From: VRUE01 sp963702575
GTDB lineage: Bacteria; Actinomycetota; Thermoleophilia; Solirubrobacterales; 70-9
NCBI GenBank assembly: GCA_963702575.1
Contig: CAVPCU010000002.1
Span: 372,001-436,000 of the forward strand
DNA: 64,000 nt
Direction of reading: 5' to 3'
Shown here: positions 51,422 through 59,698 of the stretch, piece by piece
Numbering within the stretch: position 1 is the first letter of the stretch
How the letters are laid out: every line of letters begins with the position of its first letter
Made by a program: the position numbers and the translations under genes
Notes under the pieces: generated by a model
Databases searched by the model: none
Seen by the model: the letters and a program-made list of their open reading frames with translations, nothing else
What the model was told of the DNA's origin: nothing

Positions 51422-51976
51422 ATGGCTGGCGAGCAAGGATTCACCCTCTGGTTCACCGGGCTCTCCGGGGCCGGCAAGACGACGATCTCGAGGCTGCTCG
51501 AGGGCCATCTGCGCGAGCGGGGCTCGAAGCTGGAGATCCTCGATGGCGACGTGGTCCGCGAAAACCTCTCGAAGGGGCTCGGCTTCTCGAAAGAGGACCG
51601 CGACACCAACATCCGCCGCATCGCCTTTGTCGCCGACCTGCTCAGCCGCAACGGCGTGCCGGTGATCACCGCGGCGATCTCCCCCTACGCGGCGATCCGC
51701 GACGAGGCGCGCGAGCTGATGGGCGAGCGCTTCATCGAGGTCTTCGTCAAGGCGTCGGTCGACACCTGCGCCGAGCGTGACGTCAAGGGGCTCTACGCGA
51801 AAGCGTTCGCCGGCGAGATCAAGGAATTCACCGGCGTCTCCGATCCGTACGAGCCGCCGGCGACCCCCGAGGTCGTCTGCGACACCGAAGCCGAAACGGC
51901 CGAGGAGTCGGCGCAGAAGCTGATCGAGTATCTCGAGTCGCGGGACCTGATCCCGGCGGCTGCGGTCGCTGCCTAG
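51422..51976 (+). CDS. cysC: Adenylyl-sulfate kinase
   Basis: A 184-aa APS kinase: P-loop FTGLSGAGKTTISRLLEG, LDGDVVRENLSKGLGFSKED, and VKASVDTCAERDVKGLYAKA. It makes PAPS. Because the reductase here is of the APS type, PAPS would be for sulfation rather than reduction (inference). Confidence 0.93.
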   Translation: MAGEQGFTLWFTGLSGAGKTTISRLLEGHLRERGSKLEILDGDVVRENLSKGLGFSKEDRDTNIRRIAFVADLLSRNGVPVITAAISPYAAIRDEARELMGERFIEVFVKASVDTCAERDVKGLYAKAFAGEIKEFTGVSDPYEPPATPEVVCDTEAETAEESAQKLIEYLESRDLIPAAAVAA

Positions 51977-51987
51977 CGCTGGGTGGG

Positions 51988-52080
51988 GGAGGGACGGGCA
52001 GCCCTCCCGTCGGACAAATGCCGGGCTAATTAGCCCGGCATTTTGAGTATCCGCCCGTCGGGAGGGCTGCCCGTCCCTCC
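51988..52080. repeat. Nested hairpin element, copy B
   Basis: Outer arms 51988-52009 and 52059-52080 are perfectly complementary over 22 bp (GGAGGGACGGGCAGCCCTCC). The core 52010-52058 is CGGACAAATGCCGGGCT, turn, AGCCCGGCATTTTGAG, TATCCGCCCG, with a compensatory G/C change in the inner stem compared with copy A. It lies just after the APS kinase stop. Confidence 0.87.
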
Positions 52081-52123
52081 TACGACAGGGGTCGAAGGGC
52101 CGCAGCCGCCGGGTTTGTGCGCG

Positions 52124-52939
52124 TTAGCTAGGGGGGCGGGGTGGGACTTGGGGGTCGGCTAGGCCGTAGGTGTCGTAGGCGCCGAAGCGGGAGAAGGTCT
52201 TGTGGGTGGGGCCGTGGTAGTCGGATGAGGCCGTTGGGATCAGGTCCAGCTCGTCGCAGAGCTCCAAGAGGTGCTTGGTCTGCTCCTCGGTGTGGGTGGG
52301 GTAGAAGGTCTCGACCCCGTCGACGTCGAGGGCGCGGATCAGGTCGTCGACCTCGGCCGGCTCGGAGATGTCCCAGTAGGGGTGGGCGACGACGGCGACG
52401 CCGCCGGCCTGCTTGATGACCTCGATCGCCTCCTCGGCGCTGGGCCAGCGGCGGGGGACGAAGGCCTTGGCGCCGGGCACCAGGTACTCCTCGAAGAAGG
52501 GGCCGAGGTCGCCGGTCGCGCCCGCCGCCCGGGCGATGTGGGGGCGGCCGATCGAGATCGCGTCGCCGGCCTCGCGCACCGCGTCCTCGAGGTGCAGGTC
52601 GAACCCCTCGCCGCGCAGCTTCTCGACGATCTCCCCAGCTCGGGCGACCCGCTCGTGTTGGGCCCGCTCGCAGGCGGGGGCGATCGCCCCCAAGTCGACC
52701 CAGTACCCGCACACGTGCAGGTCTTCCGCGTACTCGTGCACGCAAGACATCTCGATCGCCGGCACCAGCTCGATCCCCGCCTTCTCAGCCGCCTCAGCAG
52801 CCTCGGGCACCCCGGCAATCGCATCGTGGTCCGTCAGCGCCAGCGTCGTAACCCCAGCTATCGCAGCTTCGGCGACGACATCCGCCGGCGCCAGCTGCCC
52901 GTCGGACACCGTCGAATGCGACTGAAGCTCGATCAACAT
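52124..52939 (-). CDS. PHP-domain phosphoesterase
   Basis: A 271-aa PHP-domain protein: IELQSHSTVSDGQLAPADVV (first metal motif), ALTDHDAIAGVPEA, VPAIEMSCVHE, VVAHPYWDIS, TASSDYHGPT. Similar to TrpH/YciV phosphoesterases (RNase AM or 3',5'-bisphosphate nucleotidase activity). The neighbourhood of PAPS-making genes would fit removal of 3'-phosphoadenosine phosphate, but this is only suggestive. ATG 52939 is chosen since earlier starts add no domain. Confidence 0.85.
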   Translation of the reverse strand: MLIELQSHSTVSDGQLAPADVVAEAAIAGVTTLALTDHDAIAGVPEAAEAAEKAGIELVPAIEMSCVHEYAEDLHVCGYWVDLGAIAPACERAQHERVARAGEIVEKLRGEGFDLHLEDAVREAGDAISIGRPHIARAAGATGDLGPFFEEYLVPGAKAFVPRRWPSAEEAIEVIKQAGGVAVVAHPYWDISEPAEVDDLIRALDVDGVETFYPTHTEEQTKHLLELCDELDLIPTASSDYHGPTHKTFSRFGAYDTYGLADPQVPPRPPS

Positions 52940-52964
52940 GGCCGCGCAGCCTAGCCGGCTCGGA

Positions 52965-53057
52965 GGGGTGATGGGGACACCCCTGAACGGGCGGATACTC
53001 AAAATGCCGGCCTCATTAGGCCGGCATTTGTCCGGGCAGGGGTGTCCCCATCACCCC
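52965..53057. repeat. Nested hairpin element, copy C (inverted)
   Basis: Outer arms 52965-52985 and 53037-53057 are perfectly complementary over 21 bp (GGGGTGATGGGGACACCCC). The core lies in the reverse direction relative to A and B: CGGGCGGATACTCAAAATG, CCGGCCTCATTAGGCCGG, CATTTGTCCGGG. It lies between divergent genes, so here it cannot be a simple terminator. Confidence 0.87.
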
Positions 53058-53085
53058 GCCCCAGCCATGAATAGACTGCGCCGCC

Positions 53086-54846
53086 GTGTTCTCCAAGGTG
53101 CTCATAGCCAACCGCGGCGAGATCGCGATTCGGGTTGCCCGGACGCTGAAGGAGATGGGGATCGGCTCGGTCGCCGTCTACTCCGAGATCGACCGGGATG
53201 CGCCGCACGTGCGCGAGGCCGACGAGGCCTTCCTGATCGGCCCGGCTGTGCCTGCCGAGAGCTACCTCGACGTCATCAAGATCATCGATACGGCCAAGCA
53301 GGCCGGGGCGGAGGCAATTCACCCGGGGTACGGCTTCCTCGCGGAGAACGCTGATTTTGCGCGAGCTTGCGCGGAGGCTGGCATCACCTTCATCGGCCCG
53401 CCGGCCGAGGCGATCGAAGCGATGGGCTCGAAGACGAAGGCGCGCGAGATCATGGCCGAGGCTGGGGTGCCGATCGTGCCTGGCGCGACCGAGCCGGCGA
53501 AGGACCTCGACGCCGCCCGCGCGCAGGCCGAGGACGCCGGCTACCCGGTCGCCTGCAAGGCGGCGGGCGGCGGCGGTGGCAAGGGCTTCCGCGTGGCGAT
53601 GAGCGCCGACGACCTGCAGGAGGCCTTCGAGGGCGCCGCCCGCGAAGGCGAGAAGTTCTTCTCCGACGCGCGCGTCTACGTCGAGCGCTACCTCGAGGAC
53701 CCGCGGCACGTCGAGGTCCAGGTGCTGGCCGACTCGCACGGCAACGTGATCCACCTCGGCGAGCGCGACTGCTCGATCCAGCGCCGCCATCAGAAGGTGA
53801 TCGAGGAGGCGCCCGGCCCCCACGTCGACGCCGAGATGCGCGAGCGGATCGGCAAGATCGCCACCGACGCGGCGGCCGCGGTCGGCTACCGCGGCGCCGG
53901 CACGGTCGAGGGGATGCAGGTCGGCGAGGAGTACTTCTTCCTCGAGATGAACACCCGCGTGCAGGTCGAGCACTGCGTGACCGAGATGGTCACCGGGATC
54001 GACATCGTCCGCGAGCAGGTCCTCGTCGCCGCCGGCGAGGCGCTCTCGGTCTCCCAGGAGGAGGTCGAGCTGCGCGGCCACGCGATCGAGTGCCGGATCA
54101 ACGCCGAGGCCGCGCACAAGAAATTCGCCCCGGCGCCGGGCGCGATCTCCTCCTACCGCGAGCCGGCCGGGCCGGGCGTGCGGGTGGACTCGGGGGTCGA
54201 GGCTGGTTCCGAGGTGACGCCGATGTACGACCCGATGGTCGCCAAGCTGATCGTCTGGGACGTCGACCGCGAGCACGCGACGCGCCGCATGCTGCGAGCG
54301 CTCGGCGAGTACGAGGTCGGTGGCCTGACCACGCTGATCCCCTTCCACGAAGCGATCCTCGCCACTGAGCAGTGGGCGAAGGGGGAGACCTGCCGCGACC
54401 TGATGGAGGACCGCGAGTGGCTCAAGGCGACCGCGCCGGCCGAGGCAGCCGCTCCCGAGCTGCCCGAGGGCGCCGAGGCGGTCGCCCGCGACTACAAGGT
54501 CGAGGTCTCGGGCAAGCTCTTCGACGTCAAGGTGATCGGCGAGGCCCTCGCCGCCGGCGCCGCCCCGGCCGCAGCCGCCGGCCGCAAGCCCCCCAAGCGC
54601 GAGCGCAAGTCGGGCGGCGGCGCCAGCGCCTCCAGCGAGTCCCTCCCGTCGCCCCTACAGGGCACCGTCCTGAAAGTCGCCGTAGAGCAAGGCGCATCTG
54701 TCGAAGAGGGCGACCTCGTCTGCGTAATAGAGGCGATGAAGATGGAGAACGAGATCGCAGCCCACAGAAGCGGCAAGATCACCAAGCTTGAAGTCACCGA
54801 AGGTGCAGCGGTCTCGGCCGGCGATGTACTAGCCGTCATCGAGTAG
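53086..54846 (+). CDS. Acetyl/propionyl-CoA carboxylase alpha subunit (biotin carboxylase + BCCP)
   Basis: A 586-aa AccA3-type protein. Biotin carboxylase domain: FSKVLIANRGEIAIRVARTL, AIHPGYGFLAENADFA, the ATP-grasp glycine loop AAGGGGKGFRV, EMNTRVQVEHCVTEM. The C-terminal biotinyl domain has EAMKMENEI with the biotinylated Lys. GTG 53086. It would pair with a carboxyltransferase beta subunit encoded elsewhere for fatty acid or propionate metabolism. Confidence 0.94.
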   Translation: MFSKVLIANRGEIAIRVARTLKEMGIGSVAVYSEIDRDAPHVREADEAFLIGPAVPAESYLDVIKIIDTAKQAGAEAIHPGYGFLAENADFARACAEAGITFIGPPAEAIEAMGSKTKAREIMAEAGVPIVPGATEPAKDLDAARAQAEDAGYPVACKAAGGGGGKGFRVAMSADDLQEAFEGAAREGEKFFSDARVYVERYLEDPRHVEVQVLADSHGNVIHLGERDCSIQRRHQKVIEEAPGPHVDAEMRERIGKIATDAAAAVGYRGAGTVEGMQVGEEYFFLEMNTRVQVEHCVTEMVTGIDIVREQVLVAAGEALSVSQEEVELRGHAIECRINAEAAHKKFAPAPGAISSYREPAGPGVRVDSGVEAGSEVTPMYDPMVAKLIVWDVDREHATRRMLRALGEYEVGGLTTLIPFHEAILATEQWAKGETCRDLMEDREWLKATAPAEAAAPELPEGAEAVARDYKVEVSGKLFDVKVIGEALAAGAAPAAAAGRKPPKRERKSGGGASASSESLPSPLQGTVLKVAVEQGASVEEGDLVCVIEAMKMENEIAAHRSGKITKLEVTEGAAVSAGDVLAVIE

Positions 54847-54849
54847 GGC

Positions 54850-56712
54850 CTATGGGTGGTGCTTTTCGCGTTCGCGTTGTTCGCGTTCGCGCTGCCGCTG
54901 TTCGGCTTTTTCCTGGCGTTCCTGGGCCCGCACTTCGCGTATCTGCGTGCGGGTGAGCGCCAGTTCGGGCACCGGTTCGCTGCATTCGCGCCCGACGCAG
55001 TTCTCGTACTTGCGCAGCTGCTCGTGGAGGAAGTTGCGGATCGGGTAGTAGTCGGGGATCCGCGCCAGGTTGTTGAGCTCGTTCGGGTCGCGGTTGATGT
55101 CGTAGAGCTCTTTCTCGCCGTCGGGCCAGGCGATGTACTTGTAGGGGCCGAGGCGGATTCCCTCGTAGTCCTTGGGCGGCGCCAGCAACGAGGCGTGGGC
55201 CTTCGCGCCGGTGTCTGAGGCGTGCGCTCCGCCGCCTGCCGGCCCGTTGCCGGTGCTGCCGTTGCCGCCCGGGACGCCGCCGTCGCCTTCGCCGGTCGAG
55301 GAGATCGCGCCGTTGGCTTCGACGTCGTTGGTCGCGACGAAGGACTCGAAGATGATCGGTCGCCGCGTGCGCAGGCTGGTGTCTCGCCAGAAGGGCTGCA
55401 GCGAGCGCCCGTCGACGCTCTTGTCCGGCGTGACCCCGGCGAGTTCGAGGATCGTCGGCGCGATGTCGATGTTCGCCGCCAGCTCGCCGGTCGAGCTGCC
55501 CGGCTTGATCCCCGGCCCGCGCACGAGCAGCGGCAGGTGCGTGGCCGGCTCGTAGGCGAGGAACTTGCCGCCGAGCAGGCGGTGCTCGCCGAAGAAGAAG
55601 CCGTTGTCGGAGGTGAAGAAGATGTAGGTGTTGCGGAGGCGGTGCAGGCCCCCGAGGGTGTCGACGATCGCTTTGACGCCGTCGTCCACCGCCCGCAGCG
55701 ACTCGAGCTGTTTGTCGTAGTAGACGCGGTAGATGTGCTTGTCTTCGGGCGTCAGGTGCGGCGCTTCGCGGATGAAGCGGGGCTTGTCGCTGACGTTGCC
55801 CTCGTCGAAGCCTTCGGCCCGGTCGTGGGGCAGCGGTGCGCCTTCGAACATGCCGTAGTCGCGCGGGGCCGGCTCGGGGCCGGCGGGGTGGCGGAAGTCG
55901 CCGTGAGGAGCGGTGTAGTCGAGCTGCAGGTAGAAGGGCTGTTCGGCCGGGGTCGCCTGCAGCTCCTGGGCGGCGAGGCCGGTGAAGACGTCGGTCGCGT
56001 AATAGCAGGGCTGACCGTTGAGCGGGGCGGTTGGGCAGCCGGGGTCGTCGCGGACGCCGTATTCGCGCGTTTCCCAGCTTCCGGAGTCGCCGTAGGGCCC
56101 TTCGACATGGCCGTCGTTGTTGAGCGTGTAGCCGTAGAAGTAGTGGTGGGTGTCGGCATTGAGCATCGTGTGCCAGGCGCTCCAGCCCGGCGGCACGGTG
56201 GTTCCGTTGTCGTACGGTTCGTCGCCGTAGCCGTTGAGGAACTTGCCGATGTGGATCGTGCGGTAGCCGGCGCCCTGCAGCCAGGTGGCGATGTTGTGGC
56301 TGTAGGCGGCCCGGAAGGAGAAGCCGTAGTAGCCGCCGTTCGGCTGGACGTTGCCTTTGACGCCCGTGTTGTGGGCGTAGCGGCCGGTCATCAGCGTCAC
56401 CCGCGAGGGACAGCAGAGCGGGTAGGAGACGTAGTAGCGGTTGAACGTGACCCCGCGGTTGGCGAGCAGGTTGAGCGTGTTGGGCATCGCTCGGATCGCG
56501 GGCGCGCCCGGATAGGGGCTGTAAGCGGCGTAGAGCTCGTTCAGCGTCTGGTCGTCGGTCTGGATGACGATGAAGCTGGGCCGGGAGTCGGCGGCATGCG
56601 CTCGACCCGGCCCGCCGAGCGCGAGCGCCAACCCGCAAAGCAGCGCCAGCAGCCCCGCCGCCAGCAGCAGGCGGGCATGGAAACGCAGTGCGATTTGCCT
56701 GGTCTGATCCAT
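54850..56712 (-). CDS. Secreted type I sulfatase
   Basis: A 620-aa arylsulfatase-family protein. Signal peptide with LLLAAGLLALLCGLALALGG; then IVIQTDDQT (metal Asp pair), the formylglycine motif LCCPSRVTLMTGR (first Cys of C-x-P-S-R), IHIGKFLNGY and FTSDNGFFFGEHR. Extracellular hydrolysis of sulfate esters would supply sulfate to the assimilation cluster nearby. Residues about 450-490 form a Gly/Asn/Ser-rich insert, and the C-terminus is a Glu/Arg/Gln-rich charged tail. Confidence 0.9.
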   Translation of the reverse strand: MDQTRQIALRFHARLLLAAGLLALLCGLALALGGPGRAHAADSRPSFIVIQTDDQTLNELYAAYSPYPGAPAIRAMPNTLNLLANRGVTFNRYYVSYPLCCPSRVTLMTGRYAHNTGVKGNVQPNGGYYGFSFRAAYSHNIATWLQGAGYRTIHIGKFLNGYGDEPYDNGTTVPPGWSAWHTMLNADTHHYFYGYTLNNDGHVEGPYGDSGSWETREYGVRDDPGCPTAPLNGQPCYYATDVFTGLAAQELQATPAEQPFYLQLDYTAPHGDFRHPAGPEPAPRDYGMFEGAPLPHDRAEGFDEGNVSDKPRFIREAPHLTPEDKHIYRVYYDKQLESLRAVDDGVKAIVDTLGGLHRLRNTYIFFTSDNGFFFGEHRLLGGKFLAYEPATHLPLLVRGPGIKPGSSTGELAANIDIAPTILELAGVTPDKSVDGRSLQPFWRDTSLRTRRPIIFESFVATNDVEANGAISSTGEGDGGVPGGNGSTGNGPAGGGAHASDTGAKAHASLLAPPKDYEGIRLGPYKYIAWPDGEKELYDINRDPNELNNLARIPDYYPIRNFLHEQLRKYENCVGRECSEPVPELALTRTQIREVRAQERQEKAEQRQREREQREREKHHP

Positions 56713-56805
56713 CGGAATCCCTCGCCGGGCGGCCTCCAGTCCGGAAACCTTCCCCTGCGGCGAAGTTGCGAAAACGCTAGAAGACGGAGAGGACGCGGCG
56801 CGGGC

Positions 56806-57489
56806 TCAGGCGGCGCCGAGCTTTTTCGCCGCCTCGCGGAAGGTCTTGACCGTAGCCGCTGGGGCTTTGCGGCCGTCGAGCTTCTCGTCGTGGCGGTTGA
56901 CCCAGATCACCGGCACCTTCATCTTCAGCAGTGGCGCCACGTCGGTCTCATAGCCGCAGCCGATGTGGACCCAGCCTTTTTTGCCGCCGAGTCGCCGCGC
57001 GCACTCTTTGAAGTGGACCGGGTCGGGCTTGTAGCTGCGCACCTGCTGGGCGGTGACGACGAGGTCGAGTTCGGTCCGCAGGTGGCGGCGCGAGATGCCG
57101 AGCAGCTTGTCGTCGATGTTGGAGATGATGCCGATCTCGTAGCGTTTGCCGAGCCGGTCCATCGAGGCGTTGGCCTCGCGGAACGGCAGCCAGTAGGCGA
57201 CGCTGTCGGGCAGGAACTGGGCGCGCGAGGGCTCGATCTCCCAGCCGACCTCGCGGGCGACCTTGACGATCGTCCGCCGCAGCACCTCGGCGTAGAGTTC
57301 GTAGGAGCCGGCCATGATCTCGGCCTGGACCTCGAGGAAGCGGGCGAGGAAGGGCCCCTCTTCGAAGCTGAAGCCGTCCTTCTCGGCCTCTTTGCGACAG
57401 GCCTCGATGATCCCCTTCTCCCAGTCGATCAGGGTTCCGTAGCAGTCGGTGGTCACCCACTTGATGGTTTTCAGTGCGGGAAGCGCCAT
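56806..57489 (-). CDS. HAD-superfamily hydrolase (haloacid dehalogenase type II-like)
   Basis: A 227-aa HAD protein: WVTTDCYGTLIDWEKG (nucleophile Asp in D-C-Y-G-T), IGIISNIDDKLL (motif II Ser), SYKPDPVHFKECAR (motif III Lys), HIGCGYETDVAPLLKM (motif IV region, Gly-Cys-Gly in place of the more usual G-D/N). The D-x-Y-G-T start is typical of 2-haloacid dehalogenase-like enzymes; the real substrate is unknown. Divergent from sucC. Confidence 0.85.
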   Translation of the reverse strand: MALPALKTIKWVTTDCYGTLIDWEKGIIEACRKEAEKDGFSFEEGPFLARFLEVQAEIMAGSYELYAEVLRRTIVKVAREVGWEIEPSRAQFLPDSVAYWLPFREANASMDRLGKRYEIGIISNIDDKLLGISRRHLRTELDLVVTAQQVRSYKPDPVHFKECARRLGGKKGWVHIGCGYETDVAPLLKMKVPVIWVNRHDEKLDGRKAPAATVKTFREAAKKLGAA

Positions 57490-57508
57490 TTCATAAAAGG
57501 TTCGCGTC

Positions 57509-57548
57509 GCATGGCCGCAAAGACATCAGATTGCGATTGCGGCCATGC
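57509..57548. promoter_or_regulatory. 12-bp inverted repeat in HAD/sucC divergent region
   Basis: GCATGGCCGCAA (57509-57520) and TTGCGGCCATGC (57537-57548) are exact complements with a 16-nt spacer, in the 163-bp gap between the divergent genes. A candidate operator or leader hairpin. Confidence 0.45.
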
Positions 57549-57652
57549 TTTGGCTCACGGGCGCGGCATGTTATGTCACGGCGGAGGCCGGCGCGGCGCG
57601 GCGGGGCCAATCTCGGGTAGGCTGCCGCGCGCGCCGTGGGCGCCTCCTCCCG

Positions 57653-58816
57653 ATGGACCTCCTCGAGTATCAGGGTAAGCAGCTCTTCGCCGCGCACGGC
57701 ATCCCCGTGCCGAGTGGCGAGGTCGCCGTGACCGTCGAGGAGGCGGTGGCCGCCGCCGAGCGGATCGGCTACCCCTGCGCGATCAAGGCGCAGGTGCTGA
57801 TCGGCGGCCGCGGCAAGGCGGGCGGGATCAAGATCGCCAAGGACGCCGGGGAGGCACGCGCCTACGCCGACGCGATCCTCGGCATGGACATCGTCGGGCC
57901 GCACGGCGAGGGGCCGTTCCGGGTCGATCAGGTCTGGATCGAGGGCGGCTCCGACATCGCCGCCGAGTACTACGCCTCGGTGATCCTGGACCGCGGCGAG
58001 AAGAAGCTGCTGGCGATGGTCTCGGCCAAGGGCGGGATGGACATCGAGGCCGTCGCCGCCGAGGACCCCGATGCGCTGATCAAGCGCCACATCGATCCGA
58101 CCGTGCCCTTCGACGTGGCCGCGGCGCGGCCGATCGTCGACGCCGCCGGCCTCGACGAGGACGTGCGCGAGCAGGCTGCCGAGGTGCTGGTCGAGCTGGC
58201 CGAGGTGGCGAGCGCCGAGGATGCCAGCCTGATCGAGGTCAACCCGCTGATCGTGACCGGCGACCGCGAGGTCGTCGCGCTCGACGCCAAGGTGACGATC
58301 GACGGAAACGCGCTCTTCCGCCACCAGGACCTGGCCGAGATCGCAGACACCGCCGACGATCCCCAGGAGGCGATGGCGAAGGAGAAGGGCCTCACCTACG
58401 TCAAGCTCGACGGCAACGTCGGCATCCTCGCCAACGGCGCCGGCCTCTGCATGTCGACCCTCGACGTCGTCGCCCAGGCGGGCGGGGCGCCGGCCAACTT
58501 CCTCGACGCGGGCGGCGGCTCGAAGGCCGAGGCGATCGTCGACGCGCTCACCGTGATCGTCTCCGACGAGAAGGTCACCGCGATCCTCTTCAACATCTTC
58601 GGCGGCATCACCCGCTGCGACGAGATCGCCAAGGGCATCGTCGAGGCCTCGGCGCAGCTCGACCTGAAGCTGCCGCTGGTCGTCCGCCTCGACGGCACCA
58701 ACTCCGAGCAGGGGCTGGAGATCCTCGCCGGCGCCGGGCTCCCGAACCTGCACCAGGAGACGACGATGCTCGGCGCGGCGAAGAAGGTCGTCGAGCTGGC
58801 GGGGGCGAGCGGCTGA
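57653..58816 (+). CDS. sucC: Succinyl-CoA synthetase beta subunit
   Basis: A 387-aa ATP-grasp subunit of the TCA-cycle succinate-CoA ligase: MDLLEYQGKQLFAAHGIPVP, AQVLIGGRGKAGGIKI, IEVNPLIVTGDREVVALDAK, NIFGGITRCDEIAKGI. Start ATG 57653. Its stop overlaps the sucD start. Confidence 0.95.
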   Translation: MDLLEYQGKQLFAAHGIPVPSGEVAVTVEEAVAAAERIGYPCAIKAQVLIGGRGKAGGIKIAKDAGEARAYADAILGMDIVGPHGEGPFRVDQVWIEGGSDIAAEYYASVILDRGEKKLLAMVSAKGGMDIEAVAAEDPDALIKRHIDPTVPFDVAAARPIVDAAGLDEDVREQAAEVLVELAEVASAEDASLIEVNPLIVTGDREVVALDAKVTIDGNALFRHQDLAEIADTADDPQEAMAKEKGLTYVKLDGNVGILANGAGLCMSTLDVVAQAGGAPANFLDAGGGSKAEAIVDALTVIVSDEKVTAILFNIFGGITRCDEIAKGIVEASAQLDLKLPLVVRLDGTNSEQGLEILAGAGLPNLHQETTMLGAAKKVVELAGASG

Positions 58817-59688
58817 TGTCGATCGTCGTCGACAACGACACCAAGCTGGTCGTCTCCGGGCTGACCGGCCGCGAGGGCTCCTTCCACGGGCTGCGCAACC
58901 GCGCCTACGGGACCGACCTCGTCGCCGGCGTCACTCCGGGCAAGGCGGGGCAGGATGTCGAGGGCGTTCCCGTCTTCGACACGATCGCCGATGCGGTCGA
59001 GAAGGCCGGCGCCAACACCTCGATGATCTTCGTCCCGGCGCGCTTCGCCGCGCCGGCGATCGACGAGGCGATCGAGTCCGGCGTCCAGACGGTGATCGCG
59101 ATCACCGAGGGGATCCCGGTGCTCGACATGCTGAGGACCTATTGGAAGGCGAAGGAGGCCGGGGTGCGCCTGATCGGGCCCAACTGCCCCGGCGTGCTCT
59201 CGCCCGGCAAGGCCAACGTCGGCATCATCCCCGCCCAGTTCTTCGACCCCGGCAAGATCGGCGTCGTCTCCAAGTCGGGCACGTTGACCTACCAGATCGG
59301 CAACGAGCTGAAGCAGGCGGGCGAGGGCAACTCCTCGATCGTCGGCATCGGCGGCGACCCGATCGTCGGCTCGGACTTCATCGACATCCTGAAGCTGTAC
59401 GAGGCGGACCCAGAGACCGAGATGATCGTCATGGTCGGCGAGATCGGCGGCGACGCCGAGGAGCGCGCGGCCGAGTTCATCGCCGCCGAGATCTCCAAGC
59501 CGGTCGTCGCCTACATCGCTGGCTTCACCGCGCCGCCGGGCAAGCAGATGGGCCACGCCGGGGCGATCATCTCCGGGTCCTCGGGTACCGCCCAGGCGAA
59601 GAAGGAGGCGCTCGAGGCCAAGGGCGTGCGGGTCGGCGAAAGTCCTACCGAGACGGCCAAGATCGCGGTCGAAGTCCTGCGCGGCTGA
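58816..59688 (+). CDS. sucD: Succinyl-CoA synthetase alpha subunit
   Basis: A 290-aa subunit: VVSGLTGREGSFHGLRNRAY, VTPGKAGQ, GPNCPGVLSPGKANVGIIPA and the phosphohistidine loop MGHAGAIISGSSGTAQAKK. Overlaps sucC by one base (TGATG). It forms the alpha2beta2 or alpha-beta enzyme with SucC. Confidence 0.95.
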   Translation: MSIVVDNDTKLVVSGLTGREGSFHGLRNRAYGTDLVAGVTPGKAGQDVEGVPVFDTIADAVEKAGANTSMIFVPARFAAPAIDEAIESGVQTVIAITEGIPVLDMLRTYWKAKEAGVRLIGPNCPGVLSPGKANVGIIPAQFFDPGKIGVVSKSGTLTYQIGNELKQAGEGNSSIVGIGGDPIVGSDFIDILKLYEADPETEMIVMVGEIGGDAEERAAEFIAAEISKPVVAYIAGFTAPPGKQMGHAGAIISGSSGTAQAKKEALEAKGVRVGESPTETAKIAVEVLRG

Positions 59689-59698
59689 CGCCGCTCAT

